Assembly (NCBI GenBank): GCA_030141605.1
Contig: JAQGDQ010000948.1
Location: 1 to 27,500 of the forward strand
Length of the DNA stretch: 27,500 bases
Origin: Tubiluchus corallicola
Taxonomy: Eukaryota; Priapulida; Priapulimorpha; Priapulimorphida; Tubiluchidae
Reading direction: 5' to 3'
Positions 19,270-27,500 of the stretch are shown in pieces. Made by a program: the position numbers and the translations under genes. Position 1 is the first letter of the stretch. Every line of letters starts with the position of its first letter. The notes below the pieces were generated by a model that was given only the letters and a program-made list of their open reading frames with translations, did no database searches and was not told the origin of the DNA.

Positions 19270-19345
19270 TAACAGTTGCCTGTGTAGTCTAATGGTCATG
19301 GCGATGCACTTGTAATACAGAGGTTCGGGTTCAAATACAAGCAGT
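19270..19345 (+). mobile_element. tRNA-like sequence: degenerate tRNA or SINE head
   Basis: TAGTCTAATGG at 19285-19295 resembles an A-box and GGTTCAAATAC at 19328-19338 a B-box, 43 bases apart. The loop between reads CTTGTAA and would place a TGT (Thr) anticodon, but the anticodon and T stems have several mismatches and no acceptor stem closes. I read it as a tRNA-derived SINE head or pseudogene rather than a working tRNA. Confidence 0.5.
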
Positions 19346-19732
19346 CTCGTGTTTAGTGTCTGTCAGGCGTTTCATAATAGAGCGAGATTAAAACAATTTA
19401 AAAATAATTAAATTAATTAAACGATTACAAATTATAATTAAGCACACCATGTAATCAATAAGCACACTCACTTACCGATAGTTAAGTCCGCCTTTCTGCA
19501 ACACTTAAGCTCACAGTATATGTAAGAGGCATTTCCTGTGTTAAGACAAGGAACCTCCAACAGCTTAGTAGCGTCTGATGTATTTTAATACTCAAGGGTT
19601 AGCAGTCATTGACCTCCGCACGTGGGTTTAATGAGATGTTCAGTCATTACCCAATCAACATACTTTGTCCGTACAGACATAAACAGCTCCACCAATTGGA
19701 CCAATCATCATCCAGTGGCCAGAACAACAGAT
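19346..19732. other. Intron 4 sequence, nothing recognised apart from CCAAT motifs
   Basis: AT-rich, then mixed sequence. CCAAT occurs at 19651, 19692 and 19701, the last two around the palindrome CCAATTGG. No exon seen. Confidence 0.4.
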
Positions 19733-19822
19733 GCTCGTTGCTAGGTTTCCAAGTCAGCAGAGGCTCGTTGTTAGGTTTCCAAGTCAGCAGAGGCTCGTTC
19801 TTAGGGAAAGCTATTTATAACT
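19651..19822 (+). promoter_or_regulatory. CCAAT/TATA arrangement, possible cryptic promoter
   Basis: Three CCAAT motifs (19651, 19692, 19701) precede TATTTATAA at 19812 by about 110-160 bp, on the gene's strand. A plus-strand frame (19609-19905) spans it but does not look like a real protein. This could be an intronic or transposon promoter, or chance in AT-rich DNA. Confidence 0.2.
19733..19806. repeat. 30-bp tandem repeat, 2.5 copies
   Basis: Units start gctcgttgctaggtttccaa at 19733, 19763 and (partial) 19793. The first two differ at a single base (gctagg against gttagg), so the duplication is recent. Confidence 0.9.
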
Positions 19823-19876
19823 GTGAGGTGATGGCTAAGATTAGTGTGCCTAAATTTAGTGCCAGGAAATTGTATA

Positions 19877-19982
19877 TGATTCTTTCACGAAAATCATTTC
19901 TATAAAAACTATGTTCCTTTAAATGTTTTATGGTGTAAATCATTTTGAGCTGTAGTTTAAAATTGGGTCTGGTTTTCTTTAA
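19877..19982 (+). mobile_element. TTAA-element family A fragment (A5), right end
   Basis: attctttcacg at 19877 and gtagtttaaaattggg before TTTCTTTAA at 19982 match the last 110 bp of A2 (about 6305-6418). The rest is absent. Its terminal TTAA is also the first TTAA of element B4. Confidence 0.65.
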
Positions 19983-20534
19983 TGCATAAGAAATTTTTTT
20001 CATAAGTAAGGCTTTAAAAATTCGTCTTGAAAGTTTAACATCACTTACATACAATATTATTGCATACAGAACTTGCATTAGCAGTATCGGTGTAAAAAAA
20101 CCTGAAAACTTAGCATTTCTCATACCTGCTCGAAAGACTTATGTAACTAGAAATATTAATTTAAAATATTCTTGCCAATTGGTAAAATGTCGTTGGCTTA
20201 CCCTCCAGGGTGCGCCACTCACTAACAAAAAACATACTTTTAATCTTATTGACAAGATACAGTAATTTGAAATTTTACTTAGTTAGTGATGTGCGCTACG
20301 AATGCTCTGATTATTTTTTCAAACTTCACACAATGTTATCTAAACTTGTTTCAAACGATCTACCATCATAATGGCTGCGCCTAACGGTCATCGCCGGAGT
20401 TTAAATTTACAAGTTTTATATGGCGCTACTGCCGAAGCAAGCCCTGCATGCAAAAACGCAGTACGTAAGTGGTATAAAATTTCAAGACGAATTTTTTAAG
20501 CTTCATGTGAGTGGAGAGGTTTCTTGTGCTTTAA
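19979..20534. mobile_element. TTAA-element family B, foldback copy B4 (two left ends)
   Basis: It is bounded by TTAA at 19979-19982 and 20531-20534. The left 120 bp (ttaatgcataagaaat, aaaattcgtcttgaaa, atcacttacatac, ttgcattagcagta) match the left end of B2 in forward sense. From about 20101 the sequence is a reverse copy of the left two thirds of B2, ending ttcttgtgctttaa. Both ends are therefore of left-end type and form inverted repeats of about 120 bp. No exact TGACGTCA is seen, as the half that carries it is missing. Confidence 0.75.
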
Positions 20535-21064
20535 GACGTGCTCACAGTTGAACTTTGTCAAGAAAAGCTTTCGCTTTGTGCAATACGTAACTAACGTTGG
20601 TTGTTGCACGTTTGCATCCCCAAAATTCTCAGAAATGCGCTAATTTTGATGTAACATCTTTTACCTTTTAGCAATTTCTTAATATAATTAGAACAATCTA
20701 ATTACGACTCAGATGAATGTCCTTATAAGGTTTCTACTTGCCTACCAAAGCTCATTTCAAGTTTTTTAGAACATTAGCACTCAAGATTAGTCAGCCTAAC
20801 GCAAGGTTAAAATGTCCTCACGTTCTGTTACTTAAGTAATTTTAAAAAACCTTGATTCTTTGGCGATTTTAAAAACTGCAAAGTTAGCACTTGTGGGTTA
20901 TCGTAACTTTGATGAAAACGAAATAATGTAATTAGAGAATTATTCGAGTTGAATAACCTTTCTGGATTCCCATTTCTCTTGCGTTGCAAATTTAAACACA
21001 AGATGTAGGCTAGTGCAAACAGTTAATATAGTATCCCAGAATGCCTTACAGTGAGTTTTTTCTT
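20535..21064. other. Intron 4 sequence, nothing recognised
   Basis: AT-rich, unique-looking sequence with no exon-like frame, tandem repeat or RNA gene. Confidence 0.4.
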
Positions 21065-21594
21065 TTAAAGGAAGACCGGACGATTGTTTAGACTCTATTT
21101 CATTTTATTTGCTGTCCAAAATATGTATCTTCTTGCCTGTAAAAGTTACCAATTGTTCCTTATATTTGAATAATTAGCTTAGAAAGTTAATTAACGGCAA
21201 CCGAACACAGTTATTGTTTACATAAGAAACTAACCACAGTTTGTGCAATGGCAGGCGTCTTCCCTTGCGCGTAAAGCACATTTGCATAAGTGTTACAGTA
21301 CTGTTTAAACGCGTGATGTCACGAAAAATGGGCTTTACATCATATGACGTCAGAAACTAACACTGCAGTTCATGATCATGCTTATCACGGTACCGCCTTC
21401 TATTTGTCGGCCACGCGCACATGACAAAAAAGCGCCGTCGCCAATCTTAGTAGATTCACTGAACCGCGCGTAGCTTTGAAAGTTTAACGAAATTTGAGTA
21501 TCCGAGGTAATTATTAGTTAATCTAAGCTTTGATTTAAAACAGCTATTGTAGTTTCTGAACTCGTGTTCACACAATCATCCGGTTTTCCTTTAA
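21065..21594 (+). mobile_element. TTAA-element family C, copy C1 (530 bp)
   Basis: It is bounded by TTAA at 21065-21068 and 21591-21594. The left end reads TTAAAGGAAGACCGGACGAT and the reverse of the right end TTAAAGGAAAACCGGATGAT, so the inverted repeats are almost perfect. TGACGTCA is at 21345-21352. No transposase frame. Its TIR is close to the right-end TIR of family A (TTAAAGCAAAACCGGATCC), linking the two families. The second copy is at 24341-24999. Confidence 0.85.
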
Positions 21595-21864
21595 GTTTTG
21601 AGAAGGACATTTTGTGCACTACTGTGTACTAAATTGTGAGAACACTTATTATCATCAGTTATCTTCATGTGTAGTTAGTTACGAAACATAAGCGGCACGA
21701 GACTTGTTTGCAAAAGGATAGATGACTACTTGGAAGACGGCTTCTCGGTGTTTTTTTGTCATATTGTTTCTGGCTATATTGTTATTCTCTATATAAAAAA
21801 CTAGAAATCTTAAGCCTAAGAATGTGAATGTTATTTTTAAAGATATTTAAATTTTCCGTACACC

Positions 21865-22342
21865 TTAAAGAACAAGAAAATGGCCAACCAAAGTAAGCCT
21901 CAGAAAATTCGCAATAAAAAATTGTATCACCTAAGTATAATCTTAAGCGAGTAAAGTACTCACGTTTTTACATTTACTCCAATTTGTGTAAAATATTTCA
22001 ACCGCTGCAGTAAACGTTGCGGCAGACATGTTTCATTAGTCCGCCAATTGAAAAGCTAGCATGTGACTGATCACGTGGCATGACGTCACTCGAACACATT
22101 CGCAGTGAGTTCTGAGCAGGTGTACTATAAAGATTTGTGTTGTGGTTCTGTGACGCCATCTAATATGGCGCCGCCGTGACAGTCTCGCCGGAGTATTTTT
22201 AAATATTTTTAAAAAATGAAAACAAACAGGAAATTCTTTTAACGTGAGTATGATAAACGCTTAAGATTGCCACTAACCGTTATAATTCTTTAGCGAAAAT
22301 TTTCTGAGACTTTCTTTAACTAGGCCTTTTCTTGTCCTTTAA
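21865..22342. mobile_element. TTAA-element family B, foldback copy B5 (two right ends)
   Basis: It is bounded by TTAA at 21865-21868 and 22339-22342. The left (TTAAAGAACAAGAAAATGG, then ctcagaaaattcgc, ttaagcg, actcacg) and the reverse of the right (TTAAAGGACAAGAAAAGG, then ctcagaaaatttt, ttaagcg, actcacg) are both of the B right-end type and form inverted repeats of about 105 bp. TGACGTCA is at 22081-22088 and an atggcgccgcc block near 22163. The centre differs from B2. Confidence 0.75.
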
Positions 22343-22903
22343 GGTAATGACAAAGAACAATGACTGCTAGAGTCAAAACGATCGTCTACCCTCAGTAACC
22401 ATGTTGACTCAGAAGCGTACCTAATACTAGGCTGCATTCAAATTTTTCATAAAATTCCTGGATCAGGGCGCGTACGCGTAAAATCGCTAAAGTATTTATG
22501 GGATAGCTCGCTGCGATATTGATTTTTACTACAGAAGCGTAAGCGAGCCAACCCACAAAGGACGCTATGCAGATTTGCCCGCTGATTCAAATTCATAAGT
22601 AAATTTTAGTCAGTAGTTGACATAATTAGGGTTTCGTGCTGCGTTTATACAGCGAACAAATATGGCGCTAATTAAATTGGCGACGAGCACAATGGACAGT
22701 TGATGATTGATATGAGATATTTCACATGTCTGTTTTGTATTTACGCCTTACATTAATGCAGCGTTCCGTCGGCTTGTGAAAATGATGGCAGTCGCAAGGC
22801 ACAATATTGAAATATTGTTCTGTGTGTTTAATTAACGAAATTGTAGCAAAGTTTGGAGGGAAAAGTGTTAATAGTGTTTTGTGATGTAAAATAATATTTG
22901 GTC
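22343..22903. other. Intron 4 sequence, nothing recognised
   Basis: Unique-looking sequence leading into the trinucleotide mosaic. No exon, RNA gene or repeat seen. Confidence 0.4.
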
Positions 22904-23692
<789 letters not shown>

Positions 23693-23805
23693 GAAGATTT
23701 AATGAAGAGTTTAACAAAGTCTTTTGCTCCCCCATTAAGTCTCGTTCACAACCGACGTGCGGTAAATTCCCCCACGGTGTTAATTTCGATCGTTTTACAT
23801 TGCAG

Positions 23806-24038
23806 GAATCATTGTAACAATGGTGCACCTGGGACACTACTGCTCCAATCCTCTACCATTCACAATATGTCGGATCGTTCAAATCATCATTGGTCGTATT
23901 TACTACGGAGGGCTGATGAAGGTCTACAAGTCGACGGTCATCAATCCGGAGGCTGGAATACGAAAGTCCGAATCATTCGGAAACCTGGCTGACCTGCGAC
24001 ACCGGTTTAGCATGCAGAATGACAAAAAGGTCCTGTAG
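23806..24038 (+). CDS. Exon 5 (codons 185-261 and stop)
   Basis: The acceptor is cgttttacattgcag ending at 23805. Two bases complete the codon split in exon 4 (G+GA, Gly), followed by IIVTMVHLGHYCSNPLPFTI and then CRIVQIIIGRIYYGGLMKVY. It completes helix 2, gives an H-Y-C-S-N-P-L-P turn, then a third hydrophobic segment (about 203-222) that keeps Arg207 and Arg215. The tail reads KSTVINPEAGIRKSESFGNL and ends QNDKKVL with TAG at 24036-24038. The RKSESFG motif (237-243) echoes QRSESLG in exon 1. ATG 23820 also opens this frame, but the splice phase and helix continuity favour the upstream join. The tail is most likely cytoplasmic because it is basic. Confidence 0.8.
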
Positions 24039-24340
24039 GATTGAGAACGTTTTCCAACATGTGAATTGTCTTACTTTTTTGCCAAGAGATGGCGGTAAAA
24101 TGGCATGCAGTTCGTAAAATATTGCACCACGCGGTACAAAAATTTCGGAATAAGGAGAATTTGACGTTGTTTCTCTTTCCTGAGAGAGGATATGTTTGAT
24201 GTAATTGTTGATGCAATCTATTCATGGAAATTCCTTGCTGCATTTTGACATGCTTAGGCTGTTATCTGAATTTGTTGAGTACTTAATTTGCTTGTACTTA
24301 GGGACGCTAAAACAGGTAAAAAGAAATTGTACATCTGGGC
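24039..24340. other. 3' UTR or downstream flank
   Basis: Follows the stop codon. No AATAAA is present before element C2; AATAAGG at about 24150 is only a poor variant. Part of this is probably 3' UTR, but I cannot place its end. The minus-strand frame 24007-24243 has no support. Confidence 0.4.
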
Positions 24341-24999
24341 TTAAAGGAAAATCGGACGATTGATTAGAATTTACTATACTTTACTATAATTTAAATATAC
24401 ATTTTCTTGCCTATAAAGTTAGCAATTGTTTCTAATATTTGAATAATTAACTTAGAAAGTTAATTAACGTCAACCGAACACAGCTGTTGCTTACGTCAGA
24501 AACTAGCCACAGTTTGTACAATGGCAGGCATCTTCCCTTGCGCGTCAAGCACGTTTGCGTGTTACTGCTTAAACGCGTGATGTCAGGAAAATGGGCCCTA
24601 CGTCATATGACGTCAGCAACTAACCACAGTTTGTACAATGGTAGGTATCTTCCCGTGCGCATCAAACATGTTTGCCTGTTACTGCTTAAATGCGTGATGT
24701 CACGAAAAAGGGCGCTACGTCACATGACGTCAGAAACTAACACTGCAGTTTATGATCGTGGTTATCACGGTACCACCTTCTATTTGCCGGTGCCGCACAT
24801 GTGACAAAAAGGCGCCGTTGCCAATCTTAGTAGATTCACTGAGCCGCGCGTAGCTTTGAAAGTTTAACAAAACTCGAGTATCCGAGGTAATTATTATTTA
24901 ATCTAAGCTTTGATTTAAAATAAGCTATTGTAGTTTTCAATATTTTAGAGCATTCTTATTCTGAACTCGTGTTCACACAATCATCCGGTTTTCCTTTAA
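24341..24999 (+). mobile_element. TTAA-element family C, copy C2, with an internal duplication
   Basis: It is bounded by TTAA at 24341-24344 and 24996-24999, with the same TIRs as C1 (TTAAAGGAAAATCGGACGAT on the left). It is 659 bp, about 130 bp longer than C1, because a 117-bp segment (starting aactagccacag at 24501 and aactaaccacag at 24618) is repeated in tandem. The repeat duplicates TGACGTCA, at 24608-24615 and 24725-24732. The + frame 24487-24804 is open across it only because 117 is divisible by 3; I do not call it a gene. Confidence 0.85.
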
Positions 25000-25116
25000 C
25001 AAACATGTCGAGCAGCACTCTTACTCGCAAACTCTCTAATTCTACGTCCCAAATATTTGAAGGACCCCTGAGCCTCAGTTCTGGTAAAAGGTGTTCAGAT
25101 TTGATTTTCTTTTCCC

Positions 25117-25500
25117 TTGACAGGTCTACAGCTGCTGCCATCTGTCGTCAAATAATTATACTATTAAATTTTCATAGTATTTTACACCTAAGGATGGGTA
25201 GTCACCACACAAATAAATGAGTAGTACTACTTGTACACCTGTACAGGAACCATCTAATCAAAAGTACCTTAGAACTCTACTTGACAGGTCTACAGCTGCC
25301 GCCATCTGTCGTCAAATAATTATACTATTAAATTTTCATACTATTTTGCACATAAAGATGGGTAGTCACCACACAAATAAATGAGTAGTACTGGAACCAT
25401 CTAATCAAAAGTTTGTGTTATGTATACCTTGCCTACTACGAAAGATTTCATAGTATAATTATTTCATGACAGATGGCGCCAGCTGTAGACCTGGCAAGTA
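25117..25500. repeat. Dispersed repeat D: tandem pair plus inverted copy
   Basis: ttgacaggtctacagctg and the following block of about 150 bp occur at 25117 and again at 25281 (164-bp shift). An inverted copy of the first 50 bp ends at 25500 (gcgccagctgtagacctggc reading forward). The outer ends thus form inverted repeats of about 50 bp around one internal repeat. It resembles a small inverted-repeat transposon that has duplicated part of itself; no target-site duplication is clear. Confidence 0.75.
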
Positions 25501-25658
25501 CAGTTCTAATGTTCTTAGACTGAGAATTTTTCTCATTTTGCTTTCGTTAAAACTGTGCGATTGTTGATTTCAATGGACTCTACGGCTATGAAACAGACTA
25601 CAGAGTTATAAATTTTGTTTCTCGCGAATACAATGGATTCGTCATCCATTGATAATCA

Positions 25659-26351
25659 TTAAAGCACAAGAAAACCCTTCATAAACATAAAGCTTAAAAA
25701 ATTCGTTTTGAAATTTTATATCACTTACATACTGCCTTTTTGCACGTAGGGCTTCAATCAGCAGTCACTTTGTATAAAACATATAAATTTAAACTCCCGC
25801 GATGACCGTTGCATGCAGCCATTTTCACGACGGGTCATTTGAAACAAGTTTAGATAACATTTTGTAAAGTTTTAAAAATATAATAAGAGCATTCGTAGCG
25901 CACGAGTCACTAACTAAATAAAATTTAAAATTACTGTATCTTGTCAATAAGATTAAAAATACGTTTTTTGGTCAGTGAGTGGCGCACCCTGTAGGGTGAG
26001 TCAGCGACATTTTACCAATTGTTGAAAACATTTTAAATAATTAATAATTTTCTTTTCTAGTTACATAAGTCTTTCTAGTAGGCAAGCGAAAATCTAAGTA
26101 ATATAGATTTGCACGGAAAGTCTTTTGAGACATAATTTAACATTGCTTTTTCTTCCCTTGATTTACGTTTGGTACATGACGTCATATAATGGCTCGGTCG
26201 GTACAGTATTGCGGGAGATTTAAAATGAAAACAAACAAAAAATTCCTTTCACCGCGAGTACGATATACGCATAAAATTGCTATAAAGTAATATAATTTTT
26301 AAGGCGATTTTTCTGAAACCAACTTCAGGTATCCCTTTTCTTGTCCTTTAA
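25659..26351 (+). mobile_element. TTAA-element family B, copy B6 (complete, 693 bp)
   Basis: It starts TTAAAGCACAAGAAAACCC at 25659 and ends TATCCCTTTTCTTGTCCTTT plus AA at 26351, and aligns with B2 along its whole length (taaatttaaactcccgc, gtatcttgtcaataagatta, agtgagtggcgcaccctg, gggagatttaaaatgaaaac). TGACGTCA is at 26177-26184. With B2 it defines the family consensus. No protein frame. Confidence 0.88.
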
Positions 26352-26910
26352 CTAAACAACTTAATTATGCCTGATACTTTTGCTATCTTCTAGTACTCAG
26401 GTAACCATGTTACCTTGTCACCCAGGTAATTGGGTAATGTCGAATTTAATTACAAGTTTCCGGTCAGTGATTGGCTAAGGTTATTGGGCCTATTTTTCCG
26501 TGATGTTGTAAATTTGTGCACTACTTTATGCATGTATGTTATGTATACTGTTTTATACCCTTATACACGATTTCTCACCACACCACTGTATATACATGTT
26601 CCATTATTTAATATACATATATGTACATTATATAATTATATATTTAAGTGAGTTAAATTTGTGAAACATTTGCTATCAATATTTATAAGTGTCAGTCTGT
26701 GATTCTCCGTTTTATGTAAAGATCATGCTGTTTGTAATAGTGTCGTCACGTCCCGACCGATGGCGCCACAAGCAAGTTGGTAAAATGAGAATTATTATAT
26801 ACATGTTTGTATAAGTATTGTTCACGTTTTCCCTAATAGATTATCAACAAGCGTTATAAAAATGTTGCGTTTTGCCTTACTATTTCTTTTGCAGGTTTAC
26901 AATTCATCCT
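26352..26910. other. 3' flank, nothing recognised
   Basis: AT-rich sequence with alternating ta-rich stretches near 26608-26642. The + frame 26430-26651 has a poor, low-complexity product. No gene or RNA is supported. Confidence 0.4.
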
Positions 26911-27335
26911 GAGGGAAGACAGGATGATTTTCCATATGCTATCCCATTTCAAGTTCATTAAAAAGCATAAATTTTAACACATTTAACACAGCATAAGCGT
27001 TTCTGATAATTAAATAATAGATATTTATTAAAGGCTGGCGAGCCTAACTAGTGATGACATCACAAACTAACACAATTTTCAACGGGAAAAATATTCCACG
27101 AGCGTGTTGCACGTGTTTGCGAAAGTGAAAATTGAAGTACATTGCTACTGTAAGAGATTCAGTGTGCTGTACTAAATTTAGGCAATTTTTAAGATAAAAA
27201 TTCAAATTTCAAATTTACCGCTATGCTCACGCATGAGCTGTCGAACGTGTGCAGTTCATCACAAACAAACACATCTGAACTGAGAAGTACAGCACGTTTT
27301 TTTCTATAATGCGTTTCCCAAATGCAGACGCTTAC
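26911..27335 (+). mobile_element. TTAA-element family A, copy A4 (right end lost)
   Basis: It aligns with A2 in the same orientation from gggaagacaggatgattttcc at 26911 through aagcgtttctgataatt, cacgagcgtgttgcacgtgt, and aagataaaaa to tatgcgtttccc-like sequence near 27325. The outer TTAA has mutated. The CRE position reads TGACATCA (about 27055). Similarity stops shortly before the TA tract. Confidence 0.75.
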
Positions 27336-27368
27336 TTACACACGACCTGTCGATCATGTGCGGTTCTG

Positions 27369-27369
27369 A

Positions 27370-27401
<32 letters not shown>

Positions 27402-27440
27402 ATATATATTGCAATGACGGCATTATATATATATATATAA
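27369..27440. repeat. Interrupted TA microsatellite
   Basis: Two TA runs (27370-27409 with one TTTA interruption, and 27424-27439) are separated by tgcaatgacggcat. They are self-complementary and could fold into a hairpin. Confidence 0.9.
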
Positions 27441-27500
27441 CTGGCATGTAACTTACGTGCTGGACTCCGAACAAGAGAAATTTCTTTATTTGCTCTTACC

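Noticed and set aside
19277-19338. Functional tRNA-Thr (TGT)
   Set aside because: A- and B-box-like motifs and an anticodon-like loop are present, but stem mismatches and a missing acceptor stem make a working tRNA unlikely.
24487-24804. 105-codon frame with an internal repeat (HSLYNGR, LLLKRVMS)
   Set aside because: It lies wholly in TTAA element C2, and the repeat is the 117-bp duplication. Copy C1 has no matching frame.
24956-25141. Minus-strand frame MAAAVDLSREKKIKSEHLL with acceptor-like ttttaccag and donor-like GCGA|GTAAGAG
   Set aside because: Its start lies in repeat D and its end in element C2, so most of it is repeat sequence. No further exons fit on that strand. Transcript data could reopen it.

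Overview
The window looks like metazoan nuclear DNA, most likely from an invertebrate; I cannot name the species. The grounds are GT-AG introns up to about 9 kb, AT-rich non-coding sequence, a CR1/Jockey-type LINE relic, tRNA-derived SINE-like pieces, several families of small transposons ending in TTAA, and a very heavy load of micro- and minisatellites. Nothing prokaryotic (operons, Shine-Dalgarno sites, dense ORFs) is present.

Only one gene is supported. It lies on the + strand and covers nearly the whole window in five coding exons: 1519-1763, 3022-3115, 7414-about 7525, 16616-16717 and 23806-24038. Spliced, it gives a 261-residue protein with a polar N-terminal half, a C-terminal half with two or three hydrophobic helices, and a short basic, Ser-rich tail. 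I do not recognise the family. The exon 3/exon 4 junction stays in frame only if a weak donor 4 bases beyond the obvious one is used, or if an exon is missing from this model.

Everything else is intronic or flanking repeat. Intron 1 (1764-3021) holds a degenerate tetranucleotide array and the decayed 3' end of a LINE. Intron 2 (3116-7413) holds a 20-copy 85-bp minisatellite and a complete family A TTAA element. Intron 3 (7526-16615) holds a 25-bp minisatellite, a SINE, a 32-bp minisatellite of about 1.4 kb, CAA/CAG and GAAT arrays, and three family B TTAA elements. Intron 4 (16718-23805) holds an A-rich array carrying eight AATAAA hexamers, a GA tract, a family A element with a minisatellite grown inside it, two foldback family B elements, a family C element and a 0.8-kb CTA/CAA/CTG mosaic. 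The 3' flank holds a second family C element, a duplicated and inverted repeat (family D), a full family B element and a fourth family A copy.

The most notable pattern is that three apparently non-autonomous element families share TTAAAG-type termini, abut one another at single shared TTAA sites, and usually carry an internal TGACGTCA palindrome (the CRE octamer) or a one-base variant. That octamer occurs exactly ten times here, eight of them inside these elements. Family names A to E are my own labels for repeats compared by eye within this window.
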